A stretch of 64,000 nucleotides of DNA from Lacticaseibacillus pabuli. Lineage in GTDB: Bacteria > Bacillota > Bacilli > Lactobacillales > Lactobacillaceae. The notes beneath the pieces were generated by a model, which did no database searches, was not told where the DNA came from, and saw only the letters and a program-made list of their open reading frames with translations. Positions 1 through 8,480 of this stretch are shown here, in pieces. Location: the NCBI RefSeq assembly GCF_028736235.1, contig NZ_CP117884.1, forward strand, positions 1,054,001 to 1,118,000, written 5' to 3'. Made by a program: the position numbers and the translations under genes. Numbering within the stretch: the stretch's first letter is position 1; the number at the start of each line of letters is the position of its first letter.

Positions 1-4
1 CAAA

Positions 5-1051
5 ATGGAACAACAGGATAAGCTTAAGAAATTGCTGGGCGAGAACCAGCTTAAAATCAAGGGGATTGATAGCCTTGACGATCTCGATAAAGTTCGTGTG
101 AACCTGCTTGGTAAGAAGGGGCCCATCACCGAGGTACTCCGCGGGATGCGTAACCTTGATGCGACTGAACGGCCAAAAGTGGGGGCATTTGCCAACCGCG
201 TGCGTGATGAACTGCAAGCGGCAATCGAAGAACGGCGCAATACCCTGCGTCAGGAAAACATCAACCGCAAGTTAGCTAACGACACGGTTGATGTCACCCT
301 TCCCGGGACGCCTGTTCGTCAGGGGACCCCGCATATCTTGCAGCAGGTCATCGATAACCTGTCCGAGCTGTTCCTGGGCATGGGTTACCAGGTTGTCGAC
401 AGTTTCGAAGTGGAAGAGGACCATTACAACTTCGAAATGCTGAACATCCCCGCAGATCACCCCGCACGCGACATGCAGGATACCTTCTATTTGACGAAGG
501 AACTGCTGATGCGGACCCAAACTTCTGCTGCCCAGGCGCGTACGCTCGAGCGTCATGACTTCAGCAAGGGCCCACTCAAGATGATTTGCCCAGGCCGGGT
601 TTACCGTCGCGATACTGACGATGCGACCCACAGCCACCAGTTCCACCAGATGGAAGGGCTCGTCATTGATAAGAACATTACGATGGGCGACTTGAAGGGG
701 ACACTCCTCAAGATGGCCCAACACGTTCTGGGTGCTGACCGCAAGATTCGTCTGCGTCCTTCATACTTCCCGTTCACGGAGCCAAGTGTTGAAGTCGATG
801 TCTCTTGCTTCAAGTGCGGCGGCAAGGGTTGTGCCGTCTGCAAGTACAGCGGCTGGATCGAAGTGCTCGGTGCCGGTATGGTGCACCCGAACGTGCTGAC
901 AGCGGCTGGCGTTGACCCAGAAGTTTACGGCGGCTTCGCATTCGGGATTGGACCAGACCGTCTCGCAATGCTCAAGTATGGTGTTGACGACATCCGCGCA
1001 TTCTATACGGATGACGTTCGCTTCCTCGAACAATTCTCAACGGAGGGCTAA
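5..1051 (+). CDS. pheS: Phenylalanine--tRNA ligase alpha subunit
   Basis: Catalytic subunit of the cytosolic alpha2beta2 phenylalanyl-tRNA synthetase, which charges tRNA-Phe. The 348 residues match the family length, so the gene looks complete although only four upstream bases are visible and no ribosome site can be judged. Residues 1-90 form the charged N-terminal arm. The class II core follows, with motif 2 around [10 protein letters not shown] (about 215-225), the cysteine-rich [12 protein letters not shown] stretch (about 269-280) usual in bacterial PheS, and motif 3 [13 protein letters not shown] near 315-325. pheT starts 7 bases downstream, so the two are one operon. Identification is secure. 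Confidence 0.97.
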   Translation: MEQQDKLKKLLGENQLKIKGIDSLDDLDKVRVNLLGKKGPITEVLRGMRNLDATERPKVGAFANRVRDELQAAIEERRNTLRQENINRKLANDTVDVTLPGTPVRQGTPHILQQVIDNLSELFLGMGYQVVDSFEVEEDHYNFEMLNIPADHPARDMQDTFYLTKELLMRTQTSAAQARTLERHDFSKGPLKMICPGRVYRRDTDDATHSHQFHQMEGLVIDKNITMGDLKGTLLKMAQHVLGADRKIRLRPSYFPFTEPSVEVDVSCFKCGGKGCAVCKYSGWIEVLGAGMVHPNVLTAAGVDPEVYGGFAFGIGPDRLAMLKYGVDDIRAFYTDDVRFLEQFSTEG

Positions 1052-1058
1052 TTAAACA

Positions 1059-3482
1059 ATGGATGTTTCATATGAATGGTTAAAAGAACTCGTCGACGTG
1101 CCAGTTAGCCCCAAGGAATTGGGCGAAAAGGTATCCGTCACCGGGATTGAAGTCCCAAGTGTGACCTACCGCGGTGCTGGGATGAAGAACTTGGTCATCG
1201 GCCACGTGCTGAGCACCAAGCCACACCCAGACAGTGATCACCTGGTTATCTGCCAGGTCGACGTTGGAGAGGATGAACCTCGTCAGATTATCTGTGGCGC
1301 GCCAAACGTGGCTGCCGGCCAGACCGTCATTGCGGCTTTGCCTGGTGCACGCATCGGCGACAACAACAAGATTAAGCGCGGCAAGATTCGCGGCGAAGTC
1401 AGTGACGGGATGCTCTGTGCACTCCAGGAAATTGGCTTCCCCGACACCTTGGCACCTAACAAGTACAGTGACGGCATTTACGTTTTCCAAGATGCGATTA
1501 AGCCAGGCACCGATGCCCTTGAAGTTTTAGGGATGAAGGACGCCATTCTTGACTTTGATATCACCCCTAACCGTGCTGATGTGCTCGGGATGCGCGGTGT
1601 GGCTTGGGAAGTTGGCGCAACATACGGCAACAAGCCACACTTCAGCGAGCCCAAGCTGGTTGAAGAGGGCCCTGACGTTAACACGTTCCTGACCTCCAAG
1701 GTTGAAGACGAAAAAGACACCATGAGCTACAACTTGCGCGTGGTGACCAACGTCAAGGTCGGCGAGAGCCCACTTTGGATGCAGAAACGGCTCTGGAATG
1801 CGGGCGTTAAGCCACACAACAACATCGTGGATATCACCAATTACATCATGTTGTACTACGGGCAGCCAATGCACGCGTACGACTATGACAAGCTAACCAG
1901 CAAGGAAATCGACGTTCGCCGTGCCCAGGCAGGTGAGAAGGTCACAACCTTGGATGGCAGCGAGCTGGAGCTGGTCAACTCTGACATTGTCATCACAGAC
2001 GGCAAGAAGCCAGTTGGTTTAGCCGGTGTGATGGGCGGTTTGGACAGTGAAATCAGCGCGGACACCACGACAGTCGTCTTTGAAGCCGCCATGTTCAACC
2101 ACGCGGATATTCGCAAGACCGCTCAGCGTTACAACCTGCACAGTGCCGCATCAACTCGTTTCGAACGCGGGATTGATAAGGCCAGCATCGTGCCTGCCTT
2201 GAACGCCGCAGCTGCAATGGCCACCGATCTGGCTGGTGCTACGGTTGCCAAGGGCGTCATCAGTGCGGCAACCGTAGATTCTTCAGACGTTGTGGTTAAG
2301 GCTTCCTTGGCCCGCATCAACAAGATTCTCGGGACCGAAATTGGCGCCGCAGAAGTGGCCGACATCTTCGATCGTCTCGGCTTCGGCGTTGAAACTGCCG
2401 CTGACGGGGATGACACGATCTACACAGTCAGTGTTCCGGCTCGCCGCTGGGACATCAGCATTGTGCCTGACCTTGTAGAAGAAGTTGCGCGTTTGTACGG
2501 TTATGACAAGTTGCCTAGCACCTTGCCAACCACAACCGAGACAATCGGCTTGCGGACACCCGTTCAGGAACGTATCCGCCGCACGCGGCACCAGCTGGAA
2601 GGTATGGGCTTGTCCCAGGCCATGACCTACGCGCTGCGCAAGGAAGGCGACGACAAGTACTTCGCCCTTGAAAACAGCATGCTGACAACACTCGCATGGC
2701 CAATGTCGAGTGATCACCAGTTCCTGCGAGAAAACCTGGTTTCTGGTTTGCTTGACGCCGTTTCATACAACGTGGCACGTGGCAACAATGACATCTTCTT
2801 GTACGAACAGGCGCGCGTCTTCATTCGTCAAAACGATGAACAGCGTCCTGCTGAACACGAGTACCTGTCTGGTGTGCTGACGGGCAACATGCAGCCGGCT
2901 AGCTGGAATCACAGCGCCAAACCCGTGGACTTCTTCATGGTGAAGGGGATTGTCGAGAAGGTGCTCGACGATTACAACACCACTGGCAAGATTACCTACT
3001 CTGCTAGTGAGCTCGACGACGGCATGCACCCAGGCCAAAGCGCGTCCATTTACTTGGATGGCGAACGCATCGGCTTGCTCGGCCGCTTGCACCCCGCATT
3101 TGAGGCTGAACAAAAATTACCTGAAACTTATATCTTTGAAATCAACCTCGAGCCACTGCTCGCTGCGACGACAAACGAGGTCATCGCGGTTCCTGCAGCG
3201 AAGTTCCCAAGCATCAGCCGCGACATCGCCTTGCTGGTTGATCAGGACGTGACGAGTCAGCAAATCATTGACGTCATCCGCGCCAATGGTGGGAAGTACC
3301 TGGAAGACGTGCATGTCTTTGATCTGTACTCGGGTCCACGTCTGCCAAACAATGCCAAGAGTTTGGCTTACAGTTTGACCTACTTGAACCGTGAAAGCAC
3401 CCTGACTGATGATGTCGTTGAGAAGGCATTTGGTAAGGTCAAGGATGCACTGAAGGAAGAACTCCATGCTGTTATCCGCTAA
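1059..3482 (+). CDS. pheT: Phenylalanine--tRNA ligase beta subunit
   Basis: Beta subunit of phenylalanyl-tRNA synthetase; it supports the active site, edits Tyr-tRNA(Phe) and binds the tRNA. The 807 residues are normal for the family. Visible parts in order: an EMAP-like tRNA-binding OB domain (about 40-150, with GHVLSTKPHPDSDHL), the B3/B4 editing region (about 210-390, with ASTRFERGID), the B5 domain (about 400-475), the catalytic-like core, and a C-terminal ferredoxin-like anticodon-binding domain (about 710-805). It starts at ATG 7 bases after pheS and is clearly cotranscribed with it. Nothing is broken. Confidence 0.97.
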   Translation: MDVSYEWLKELVDVPVSPKELGEKVSVTGIEVPSVTYRGAGMKNLVIGHVLSTKPHPDSDHLVICQVDVGEDEPRQIICGAPNVAAGQTVIAALPGARIGDNNKIKRGKIRGEVSDGMLCALQEIGFPDTLAPNKYSDGIYVFQDAIKPGTDALEVLGMKDAILDFDITPNRADVLGMRGVAWEVGATYGNKPHFSEPKLVEEGPDVNTFLTSKVEDEKDTMSYNLRVVTNVKVGESPLWMQKRLWNAGVKPHNNIVDITNYIMLYYGQPMHAYDYDKLTSKEIDVRRAQAGEKVTTLDGSELELVNSDIVITDGKKPVGLAGVMGGLDSEISADTTTVVFEAAMFNHADIRKTAQRYNLHSAASTRFERGIDKASIVPALNAAAAMATDLAGATVAKGVISAATVDSSDVVVKASLARINKILGTEIGAAEVADIFDRLGFGVETAADGDDTIYTVSVPARRWDISIVPDLVEEVARLYGYDKLPSTLPTTTETIGLRTPVQERIRRTRHQLEGMGLSQAMTYALRKEGDDKYFALENSMLTTLAWPMSSDHQFLRENLVSGLLDAVSYNVARGNNDIFLYEQARVFIRQNDEQRPAEHEYLSGVLTGNMQPASWNHSAKPVDFFMVKGIVEKVLDDYNTTGKITYSASELDDGMHPGQSASIYLDGERIGLLGRLHPAFEAEQKLPETYIFEINLEPLLAATTNEVIAVPAAKFPSISRDIALLVDQDVTSQQIIDVIRANGGKYLEDVHVFDLYSGPRLPNNAKSLAYSLTYLNRESTLTDDVVEKAFGKVKDALKEELHAVIR

Positions 3483-3487
3483 CCCTA

Positions 3488-3516
3488 TCGCATTTTGCGA
3501 CGGCTTTCGTTATAAT
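3488..3516 (+). promoter_or_regulatory. Possible promoter of mltG
   Basis: A perfect TATAAT lies at 3511-3516, 32 bases before the mltG start. The hexamer 17 bases upstream (TCGCAT, 3488-3493) is a poor -35. It fits a weak or extended promoter that separates mltG from pheST. No terminator is visible after pheT, so readthrough is also possible. Confidence 0.35.
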
Positions 3517-3547
3517 GTTGTGGATATCCTAACCGGGGGGTTTAACC

Positions 3548-4696
3548 GTGGCAGATAATAACAAAGGCGCAGATGATCAAAACAAGCGTCAACTTCGCGC
3601 GACGCAGGACGCCGTTGTCCACCGTATTGTGTACTGGGTGGTCGGCATCGTGGTTGCACTTTTGGTCGTCGTAGGCTTCATGGGCATTCGCTACGTCCAC
3701 TCATCTTTTAACGCGGTCGATCCAAAATCGTCCGCAACGATTAACGTCAAAATCCCAATCGGCTCGACGACCAAGGACATCGCTGCACTTCTAGCGGAGA
3801 AAAAGGTCATCAAGAGTGCGATGGTATTTGACTACTACGTTAAGTCCAAAAACTACACGAACTTCCAAGCCGGTGACTACGCGCTGAAGCAATCCATGAC
3901 CTTGCGTGATGTGATTGCCTCACTGCGGACGGATGATGGCTCGGTTGCCAAACCAGTTGCGCACGTCCTCGTGCGTGAAGGGGTAACTGCCGAGACAATT
4001 GCCAATTCGATGAAGAAGTACACTAAGAAGGATCCTAACCTGACCAAGAAGAGTTTCATGCGCGTCATGAAGGACAAGAAATTCTTCAAACGGATGCAGG
4101 CGAAGTACCCACAGTTGCTGGCTTCTGCAGCAAAGGCAAAGCACGTTCGCTACCAGCTCGAGGGCTACCTGTTCCCAGCCACCTATGATGTGACAAAGAA
4201 CATGACGGCTGAAAAGCTCGTTGAGACGATGGTCGCGAAGACCGATACGGTGATGACGCCGCTCATGAGTACCATGAAGCAGAAGCAACTTTCCGTCCAG
4301 GAAGTGCTGACACTGGCTTCCTTGGTTGAACGTGAAGGGGTCACCAACGACAGTCGTAAAAAGATTGCCGGTGTCTTCTTCAACCGAATCGACGCGAAGA
4401 TGCCATTGCAGTCTGACCTGACCGTCATGTACGCGATGAACACGCACAAGAAACACCTGACGAACAAGGATACGAGCTTCAAGTCTCCTTACAACCTCTA
4501 CATCCACGCTGGCTTCGGGCCCGGTCCGTTCAACCAGCCGAGTGCTGAGTCGATTCAAGCCGTTCTGAATCCATCTGACCGTCAAATGGGCTACCTGTAC
4601 TTTGTAGCCAATATGAAGACGGGTAAGATTCTCTTCGCCCGGACCTTGGATGGCCAGAACGCGAATATCGCGGCAATTGGCTCTGACAATAATTAG
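3548..4696 (+). CDS. mltG: Endolytic murein transglycosylase MltG (YceG family)
   Basis: Membrane-anchored lytic transglycosylase that cuts nascent glycan strands and helps end elongation of peptidoglycan. The start is GTG, preceded by a G-rich ribosome site (GGGGGG). A charged cytosolic tail (1-25) is followed by one membrane helix (about 27-50), then the extracellular LysM-like and YceG regions. The catalytic glutamate sits in ASLVEREG (about 256-263), followed by the family signatures MPLQSDLTV and GFGPGPFNQPS. The length (382) is normal for lactobacilli. udk follows after 21 bases, an arrangement common in this family of bacteria. Confidence 0.95.
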   Translation: MADNNKGADDQNKRQLRATQDAVVHRIVYWVVGIVVALLVVVGFMGIRYVHSSFNAVDPKSSATINVKIPIGSTTKDIAALLAEKKVIKSAMVFDYYVKSKNYTNFQAGDYALKQSMTLRDVIASLRTDDGSVAKPVAHVLVREGVTAETIANSMKKYTKKDPNLTKKSFMRVMKDKKFFKRMQAKYPQLLASAAKAKHVRYQLEGYLFPATYDVTKNMTAEKLVETMVAKTDTVMTPLMSTMKQKQLSVQEVLTLASLVEREGVTNDSRKKIAGVFFNRIDAKMPLQSDLTVMYAMNTHKKHLTNKDTSFKSPYNLYIHAGFGPGPFNQPSAESIQAVLNPSDRQMGYLYFVANMKTGKILFARTLDGQNANIAAIGSDNN

Positions 4697-4717
4697 TGGG
4701 ATTGAGGAGACAGCGCG

Positions 4718-5356
4718 TTGAAACAGCAAAAACCAATCGTCATTGGTATTACTGGGGGTTCCGCCTCTGGGAAGACCAGTGTTGCACACGAGATTTTTAA
4801 GGAGTTTTCCGAAAGCAGCTCAGTGCTTATGCTGCAACAGGATTCGTTCTATAAGGCAAGCGACTTGCCGTTTGAACAACGCAAGCTCATTAACTACGAT
4901 CACCCGCTGGCATTTGATACACCCTTGTTAGTGGCTGACCTCAAACATTTGCTCGCGCGTGAACCCATCGACAAACCCGTGTATGACTACAAGATTCATA
5001 ACCGCAGCAAGGAAACGATTCACGTTGAACCACGGGACGTTATCATCCTTGAGGGCATTCTGATTCTGGCCGACGAGGAATTGCGCAAGCTGATGGATAT
5101 CAAGATTTTCGTCGATACGGACGATGATATCCGTTTGATGCGGCGCATTCGTCGTGATATGGTCGAACGGGGCCGTTCGCTGGACAACATCATGGATCAG
5201 TACATGGAGACTGTGAAACCGATGTATCACGAGTTCATTGAACCAACCAAGCGTTACGCTGACTTGATTATCCCTGAAGGTGGGGAGAACCACGTCGCAA
5301 TCGATCTCTTGGTGACCAAAATAAAATCAATTTTAGCCGAGCGAGGCCTCGCTTAG
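4718..5356 (+). CDS. udk: Uridine kinase
   Basis: Phosphorylates uridine and cytidine to UMP and CMP in pyrimidine salvage, using ATP or GTP. The start is TTG with a good ribosome site (GAGGAGA, 4704-4710). A Walker A loop GGSASGKT is at residues 13-20. The uridine-binding YDHPLAFD motif and the [12 protein letters not shown] lid region are both present. The length of 212 is normal. It lies between mltG and greA, close enough (19 bases to greA) for cotranscription. Confidence 0.96.
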   Translation: MKQQKPIVIGITGGSASGKTSVAHEIFKEFSESSSVLMLQQDSFYKASDLPFEQRKLINYDHPLAFDTPLLVADLKHLLAREPIDKPVYDYKIHNRSKETIHVEPRDVIILEGILILADEELRKLMDIKIFVDTDDDIRLMRRIRRDMVERGRSLDNIMDQYMETVKPMYHEFIEPTKRYADLIIPEGGENHVAIDLLVTKIKSILAERGLA

Positions 5357-5375
5357 CATTCAAAGGAGTATTAGC

Positions 5376-5852
5376 ATGGCAGAAGATAAGACATACCCAA
5401 TGACCGAGGATGGCAAGAAAAAGCTCGAGGAAGAACTCGAAAACCTCAAGACGGTCAAGCGGCCAGAAGTAATCAACCGAATCAAGGTGGCACGAGGTTT
5501 CGGGGACTTGTCCGAAAACTCCGAGTACACCAGTGCGAAGGACGAACAGGCACAGCTGGAAACACGGATTATCACCGTGCAACAGATGCTACGTTACGCG
5601 CAGATCATTGACAATGACGACGTTGATCCTGACGAAGTTGCTGTTGGTAAAACTGTCTCATTCGTTGAAGACGGCGATGATGAAGAAGAATCTTACACCA
5701 TCGTTGGGGAAGCTGAAGCTGACCCAATGAACGGCAAGATTAGCAATGAGAGTCCAATCGCGGTTGGCTTGGTGGGTAAGCGCAAGGGTGAAACCGTGCA
5801 CATCCAAACCCCAGGTGGCGAGATGGTCGTCAAGATTACTAGCGTGAAGTAA
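5376..5852 (+). CDS. greA: Transcription elongation factor GreA
   Basis: Binds in the secondary channel of RNA polymerase and stimulates cleavage of backtracked RNA. The 158 residues show the N-terminal antiparallel coiled coil (about 1-75, with [17 protein letters not shown], the acidic tip region) and the C-terminal globular domain ending in [15 protein letters not shown] follows an AAAGGAG ribosome site. A strong terminator at 5871-5893 ends the transcription unit. Confidence 0.97.
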   Translation: MAEDKTYPMTEDGKKKLEEELENLKTVKRPEVINRIKVARGFGDLSENSEYTSAKDEQAQLETRIITVQQMLRYAQIIDNDDVDPDEVAVGKTVSFVEDGDDEEESYTIVGEAEADPMNGKISNESPIAVGLVGKRKGETVHIQTPGGEMVVKITSVK

Positions 5853-5870
5853 ATTGATCAAGTATGAAGG

Positions 5871-5893
5871 CCGCGGCGATGCCGCGGCTTTTT
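5871..5893 (+). terminator. Rho-independent terminator after greA
   Basis: Perfect 7-bp GC-only stem CCGCGGC / GCCGCGG around a GAT loop, followed by CTTTTTT. It closes the mltG-udk-greA unit. Confidence 0.92.
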
Positions 5894-5901
5894 TGCTCGC
5901 A

Positions 5902-5940
5902 TGCACCAATATCGGGCTCTGGCCCTAAGTAAATGGTGCA
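5902..5940. promoter_or_regulatory. Inverted repeat upstream of liaF
   Basis: TGCACCA (5902-5908) and TGGTGCA (5934-5940) form a perfect 7-bp inverted repeat with an inner GGGC/GCCC pair (5914-5925). It sits just upstream of a TATGAT hexamer (5950-5955) and the liaF ribosome site AGGAGGTG. It could be an operator for LiaR autoregulation or an RNA hairpin; the sequence does not decide which. Confidence 0.4.
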
Positions 5941-5974
5941 TAAATTCGTTATGATGGTTGCAGGAGGTGATTAG

Positions 5975-6697
5975 ATGTCAACACGTGTGCGCTTTTTCTT
6001 GTTTATTGAGTCAATATTAGCGATTTATTTGGCTTACCAAGTCATTAGCAATCCGGCAACCCTGGTGTTCAGTATTCTCGGGGTACTCGCCTTGCTGTGG
6101 GCTAGCAGCATGAAAAACAAGGCCTTTTTCCGCACAGCCGTTGCCATCTTCGGCATCATCGCGCTGGTTGTCTCGGTCTTCATTAACCCGACAGTCTGGT
6201 GGATGATCTTGATTGCGGTGATTGCCCTGTTTGTGACGGGCAATAAGACGCTGTCAACCAACGGCCTCGTGCCGTGGTTCCGCAAGCAATTTGTGAGTGT
6301 CCGTAGCACAGCCGACGACGGCGAGCGGACTAACCGCACGCGGCCCTGGTTTGGGGATTATGCAATTGGCCAATCCGTGTTCGAATGGGATGACGTCAAC
6401 ATCACCGTTTTGACGGGTGATACCATTATCGATTTGGGGAACACAATCTTGCCAAAGCGGGATAATGTGGTCATCGTCCGTAAAGGCTTTGGTAAGACCC
6501 GACTCCTCGTTCCAATCGGTATCGGGGTGGAAATTAACCATTCGGCTTTGGTGGGCAAAGTTGACTTTGCTGATCATCACGCGGATTTACGCAACGAATC
6601 GATTCGGCTCTATAGCGATGACTTTGACACAGCGCCGCGGCGCATCCGCATCTTCACTTCGGCACTCATCGGTGATTTGGAGGTGGTGCCAGTATGA
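5975..6697 (+). CDS. liaF: LiaF-like membrane regulator of cell-envelope stress
   Basis: First gene of a three-component LiaFSR system. In Bacillus and streptococci LiaF is a membrane protein that holds the kinase LiaS inactive until lipid II-cycle antibiotics disturb the envelope. Here residues 1-95 form about three to four membrane segments, and residues 125-240 form the soluble LiaF C-terminal domain (YAIGQSVFEWDDVNI, then repeated beta strands ending in GDLEVVPV). The ribosome site is AGGAGGTG. The last codons overlap the liaS start by 4 bases, so translation is coupled. Confidence 0.88.
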   Translation: MSTRVRFFLFIESILAIYLAYQVISNPATLVFSILGVLALLWASSMKNKAFFRTAVAIFGIIALVVSVFINPTVWWMILIAVIALFVTGNKTLSTNGLVPWFRKQFVSVRSTADDGERTNRTRPWFGDYAIGQSVFEWDDVNITVLTGDTIIDLGNTILPKRDNVVIVRKGFGKTRLLVPIGIGVEINHSALVGKVDFADHHADLRNESIRLYSDDFDTAPRRIRIFTSALIGDLEVVPV

Positions 6698-7776
6698 GGA
6701 AGCGAACTTATTTTGGTGCGTTTAGTACCATCGCCTTATTGACGCTCGCGTTTGAGTTCTTTATTTTCTGGATTGTTGAAGGCCACGACCATCCTGGCCA
6801 GTTGACCTCTGATCTAGGCAACAACTATTACGGCATGCCCATTTTTGTCTACGCCATTTTCGGTGCGGTCGTCGTGGGCGTGGTCGCCATCATGATCTCT
6901 TACACGCTCGTGCACAGCTCCCAGCGGCAGATGTCGAGTCGGCTGTCCGTCCTCGTCGGTAATCAGCTGAACGATAAGCAGGCGTTTGCGGACGAAGCAA
7001 CCGTGGCGACGCTGGGTCAAGAAAACGCGGTGCTCCTGGAGTCGGTCCGGCAGAAAGTGCTACGCCTGCAGCAGGAGATTGCCCGTTATAGCGCACAGCC
7101 CGTGATGGTTGGCGGTGAATCCAAGGAAAGCATCCTGATTGAGGAGCGCCACCGGATTGCCAGAGAACTGCACGATTCTGTATCACAGCAGCTCTTTGCG
7201 GCCATGATGATGCTCTCGGCGCTCCGCACGACAATCACCAAGAATGACCCCGAGGCATCGCAGAAACAGGTGCACACGATTGAACGCGTGATTAATAGCG
7301 CACAGTCCGAAATGCGGGCGTTGCTACTGCACTTGCGGCCAACGAGTCTGGCGGGCCGCTCCCTGAAGAAGGGGATTATTGGCCTGCTAAAGGAATTGCA
7401 AACGAAGATTAATATCCGCATCACCTGGCAACTGAGTGATGTTGAATTACCCGCTGCCGTGGAGGATAATCTGTTCCGAATCGTGCAAGAACTGTTAAGC
7501 AATACATTGCGGCATGCAAATGCTGAGGAATTGGAAGTCTATCTCGCAACGGCGGCGCAAACCGTCATTTTGCGTGTTGTTGACGACGGGGTTGGTTTTG
7601 ACACGACCAAGCAGGTTGCCGCCGGAAGTTACGGTTTGCAAAACATCAAGGAACGGGCCACTGCTATTGGTGGAACGGCGAATGTGATTAGCTTCCCTAA
7701 CCAGGGAACGACGGTTGAGATCCGGGTGCCAATTACGAAGGAGGAAACTCACGATGATAAAAGTACTAATAGTTGA
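6694..7776 (+). CDS. liaS: Sensor histidine kinase LiaS (VraS-like)
   Basis: Membrane sensor kinase of the envelope-stress system. Two N-terminal membrane helices (about 7-30 and 50-72) bracket a short extracellular loop, as in intramembrane-sensing kinases. Then come a coiled HAMP-like linker and a HisKA_3 dimerisation domain with the phospho-accepting His at residue 160 (ARELHDSVSQQ). The HATPase domain has an N-box (ELLSNTLRHANA), G1 (DDGVGFD) and G2 (GSYGLQNIKERA). The gene overlaps liaF at its start and liaR by 23 bases at its end. Confidence 0.93.
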   Translation: MRKRTYFGAFSTIALLTLAFEFFIFWIVEGHDHPGQLTSDLGNNYYGMPIFVYAIFGAVVVGVVAIMISYTLVHSSQRQMSSRLSVLVGNQLNDKQAFADEATVATLGQENAVLLESVRQKVLRLQQEIARYSAQPVMVGGESKESILIEERHRIARELHDSVSQQLFAAMMMLSALRTTITKNDPEASQKQVHTIERVINSAQSEMRALLLHLRPTSLAGRSLKKGIIGLLKELQTKINIRITWQLSDVELPAAVEDNLFRIVQELLSNTLRHANAEELEVYLATAAQTVILRVVDDGVGFDTTKQVAAGSYGLQNIKERATAIGGTANVISFPNQGTTVEIRVPITKEETHDDKSTNS

Positions 7777-8428
7777 TGATCACGAAATGGTGCGGTTGGG
7801 CATTTCCTCGTACCTTGGCGTCCAGGACGACATCGAAGTGATTGGGGAAGCCGACGACGGCCAGCAGGGGTACGACAAGGCCTTGGCGTTGCATCCAGAT
7901 GTGGTGCTCATGGATTTGGTCATGCCCGTGATGAACGGCGTGGACGCCACCAAGAAAATCTTGCGGGATTGGCCAGCTGCGAAGGTAATCATTCTCACCA
8001 GCTTTATTGATGATGAGTTGGTTTACCCTGCGATTGAGGCCGGGGCCGCCAGCTACATCCTCAAGACCAGTACCGCTGAAGAAATTGCCGATGCCATTCG
8101 CCAGACGGCCCGCGGGCAAGCCGTGATGGAGCAAGAGGTCTCAGACAAGCTGAAGAATCGCGACAAAAATGAATCTGACATTGCACTTTATGATGATTTA
8201 ACTAGTCGTGAACGCGAGGTCCTGAAGCTCATTGCGCAAGGCAAGAGTAATCAGGAGATTGCCGATGAGCTGTTTATCACGCTCAAAACGGTGAAAACCC
8301 ACGTCTCCAACATCTTGGCCAAACTGGAAGTCGATGACCGCACCAAGGCTGCGATTTACGCCTTCAAGCACGGCATTGTTAAACCGAGCGGCGGGGATGA
8401 CCTGGACGGCCATACCGCTGCACTTTAA
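7754..8428 (+). CDS. liaR: Response regulator LiaR (NarL/LuxR type)
   Basis: DNA-binding partner of LiaS. The start chosen is the ATG at 7754, because it follows a GGAGG ribosome site and begins with the conserved MIKVLIVDDHEMVR; an open frame further upstream only reads inside liaS. The receiver domain (1-120) has the acidic pocket DDH and the phosphorylation site Asp54 (LMDLVMPVMNG). The LuxR-type helix-turn-helix (about 150-210) contains LTSREREVLKLIAQGKSNQEIA. 224 residues, normal length. A terminator follows at once. Confidence 0.94.
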   Translation: MIKVLIVDDHEMVRLGISSYLGVQDDIEVIGEADDGQQGYDKALALHPDVVLMDLVMPVMNGVDATKKILRDWPAAKVIILTSFIDDELVYPAIEAGAASYILKTSTAEEIADAIRQTARGQAVMEQEVSDKLKNRDKNESDIALYDDLTSREREVLKLIAQGKSNQEIADELFITLKTVKTHVSNILAKLEVDDRTKAAIYAFKHGIVKPSGGDDLDGHTAAL

Positions 8429-8440
8429 CCCGTAAACGTT

Positions 8441-8477
8441 AAAAATTCCGCCGTTCTATGCGAACAGCGGGATTTTT
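8441..8477. terminator. Bidirectional terminator between liaR and yfhO
   Basis: AAAAATTCCGCCGTTC and GAACAGCGGGATTTTT form an A/T-flanked hairpin between two convergent genes. It should end both liaFSR and yfhO transcripts. Confidence 0.85.
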
Positions 8478-8480
8478 GTG

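Noticed and set aside
3920..4789. 289-codon minus-strand frame over mltG and the start of udk
   Set aside because: Covers two well-identified genes on the other strand and has no recognisable content.
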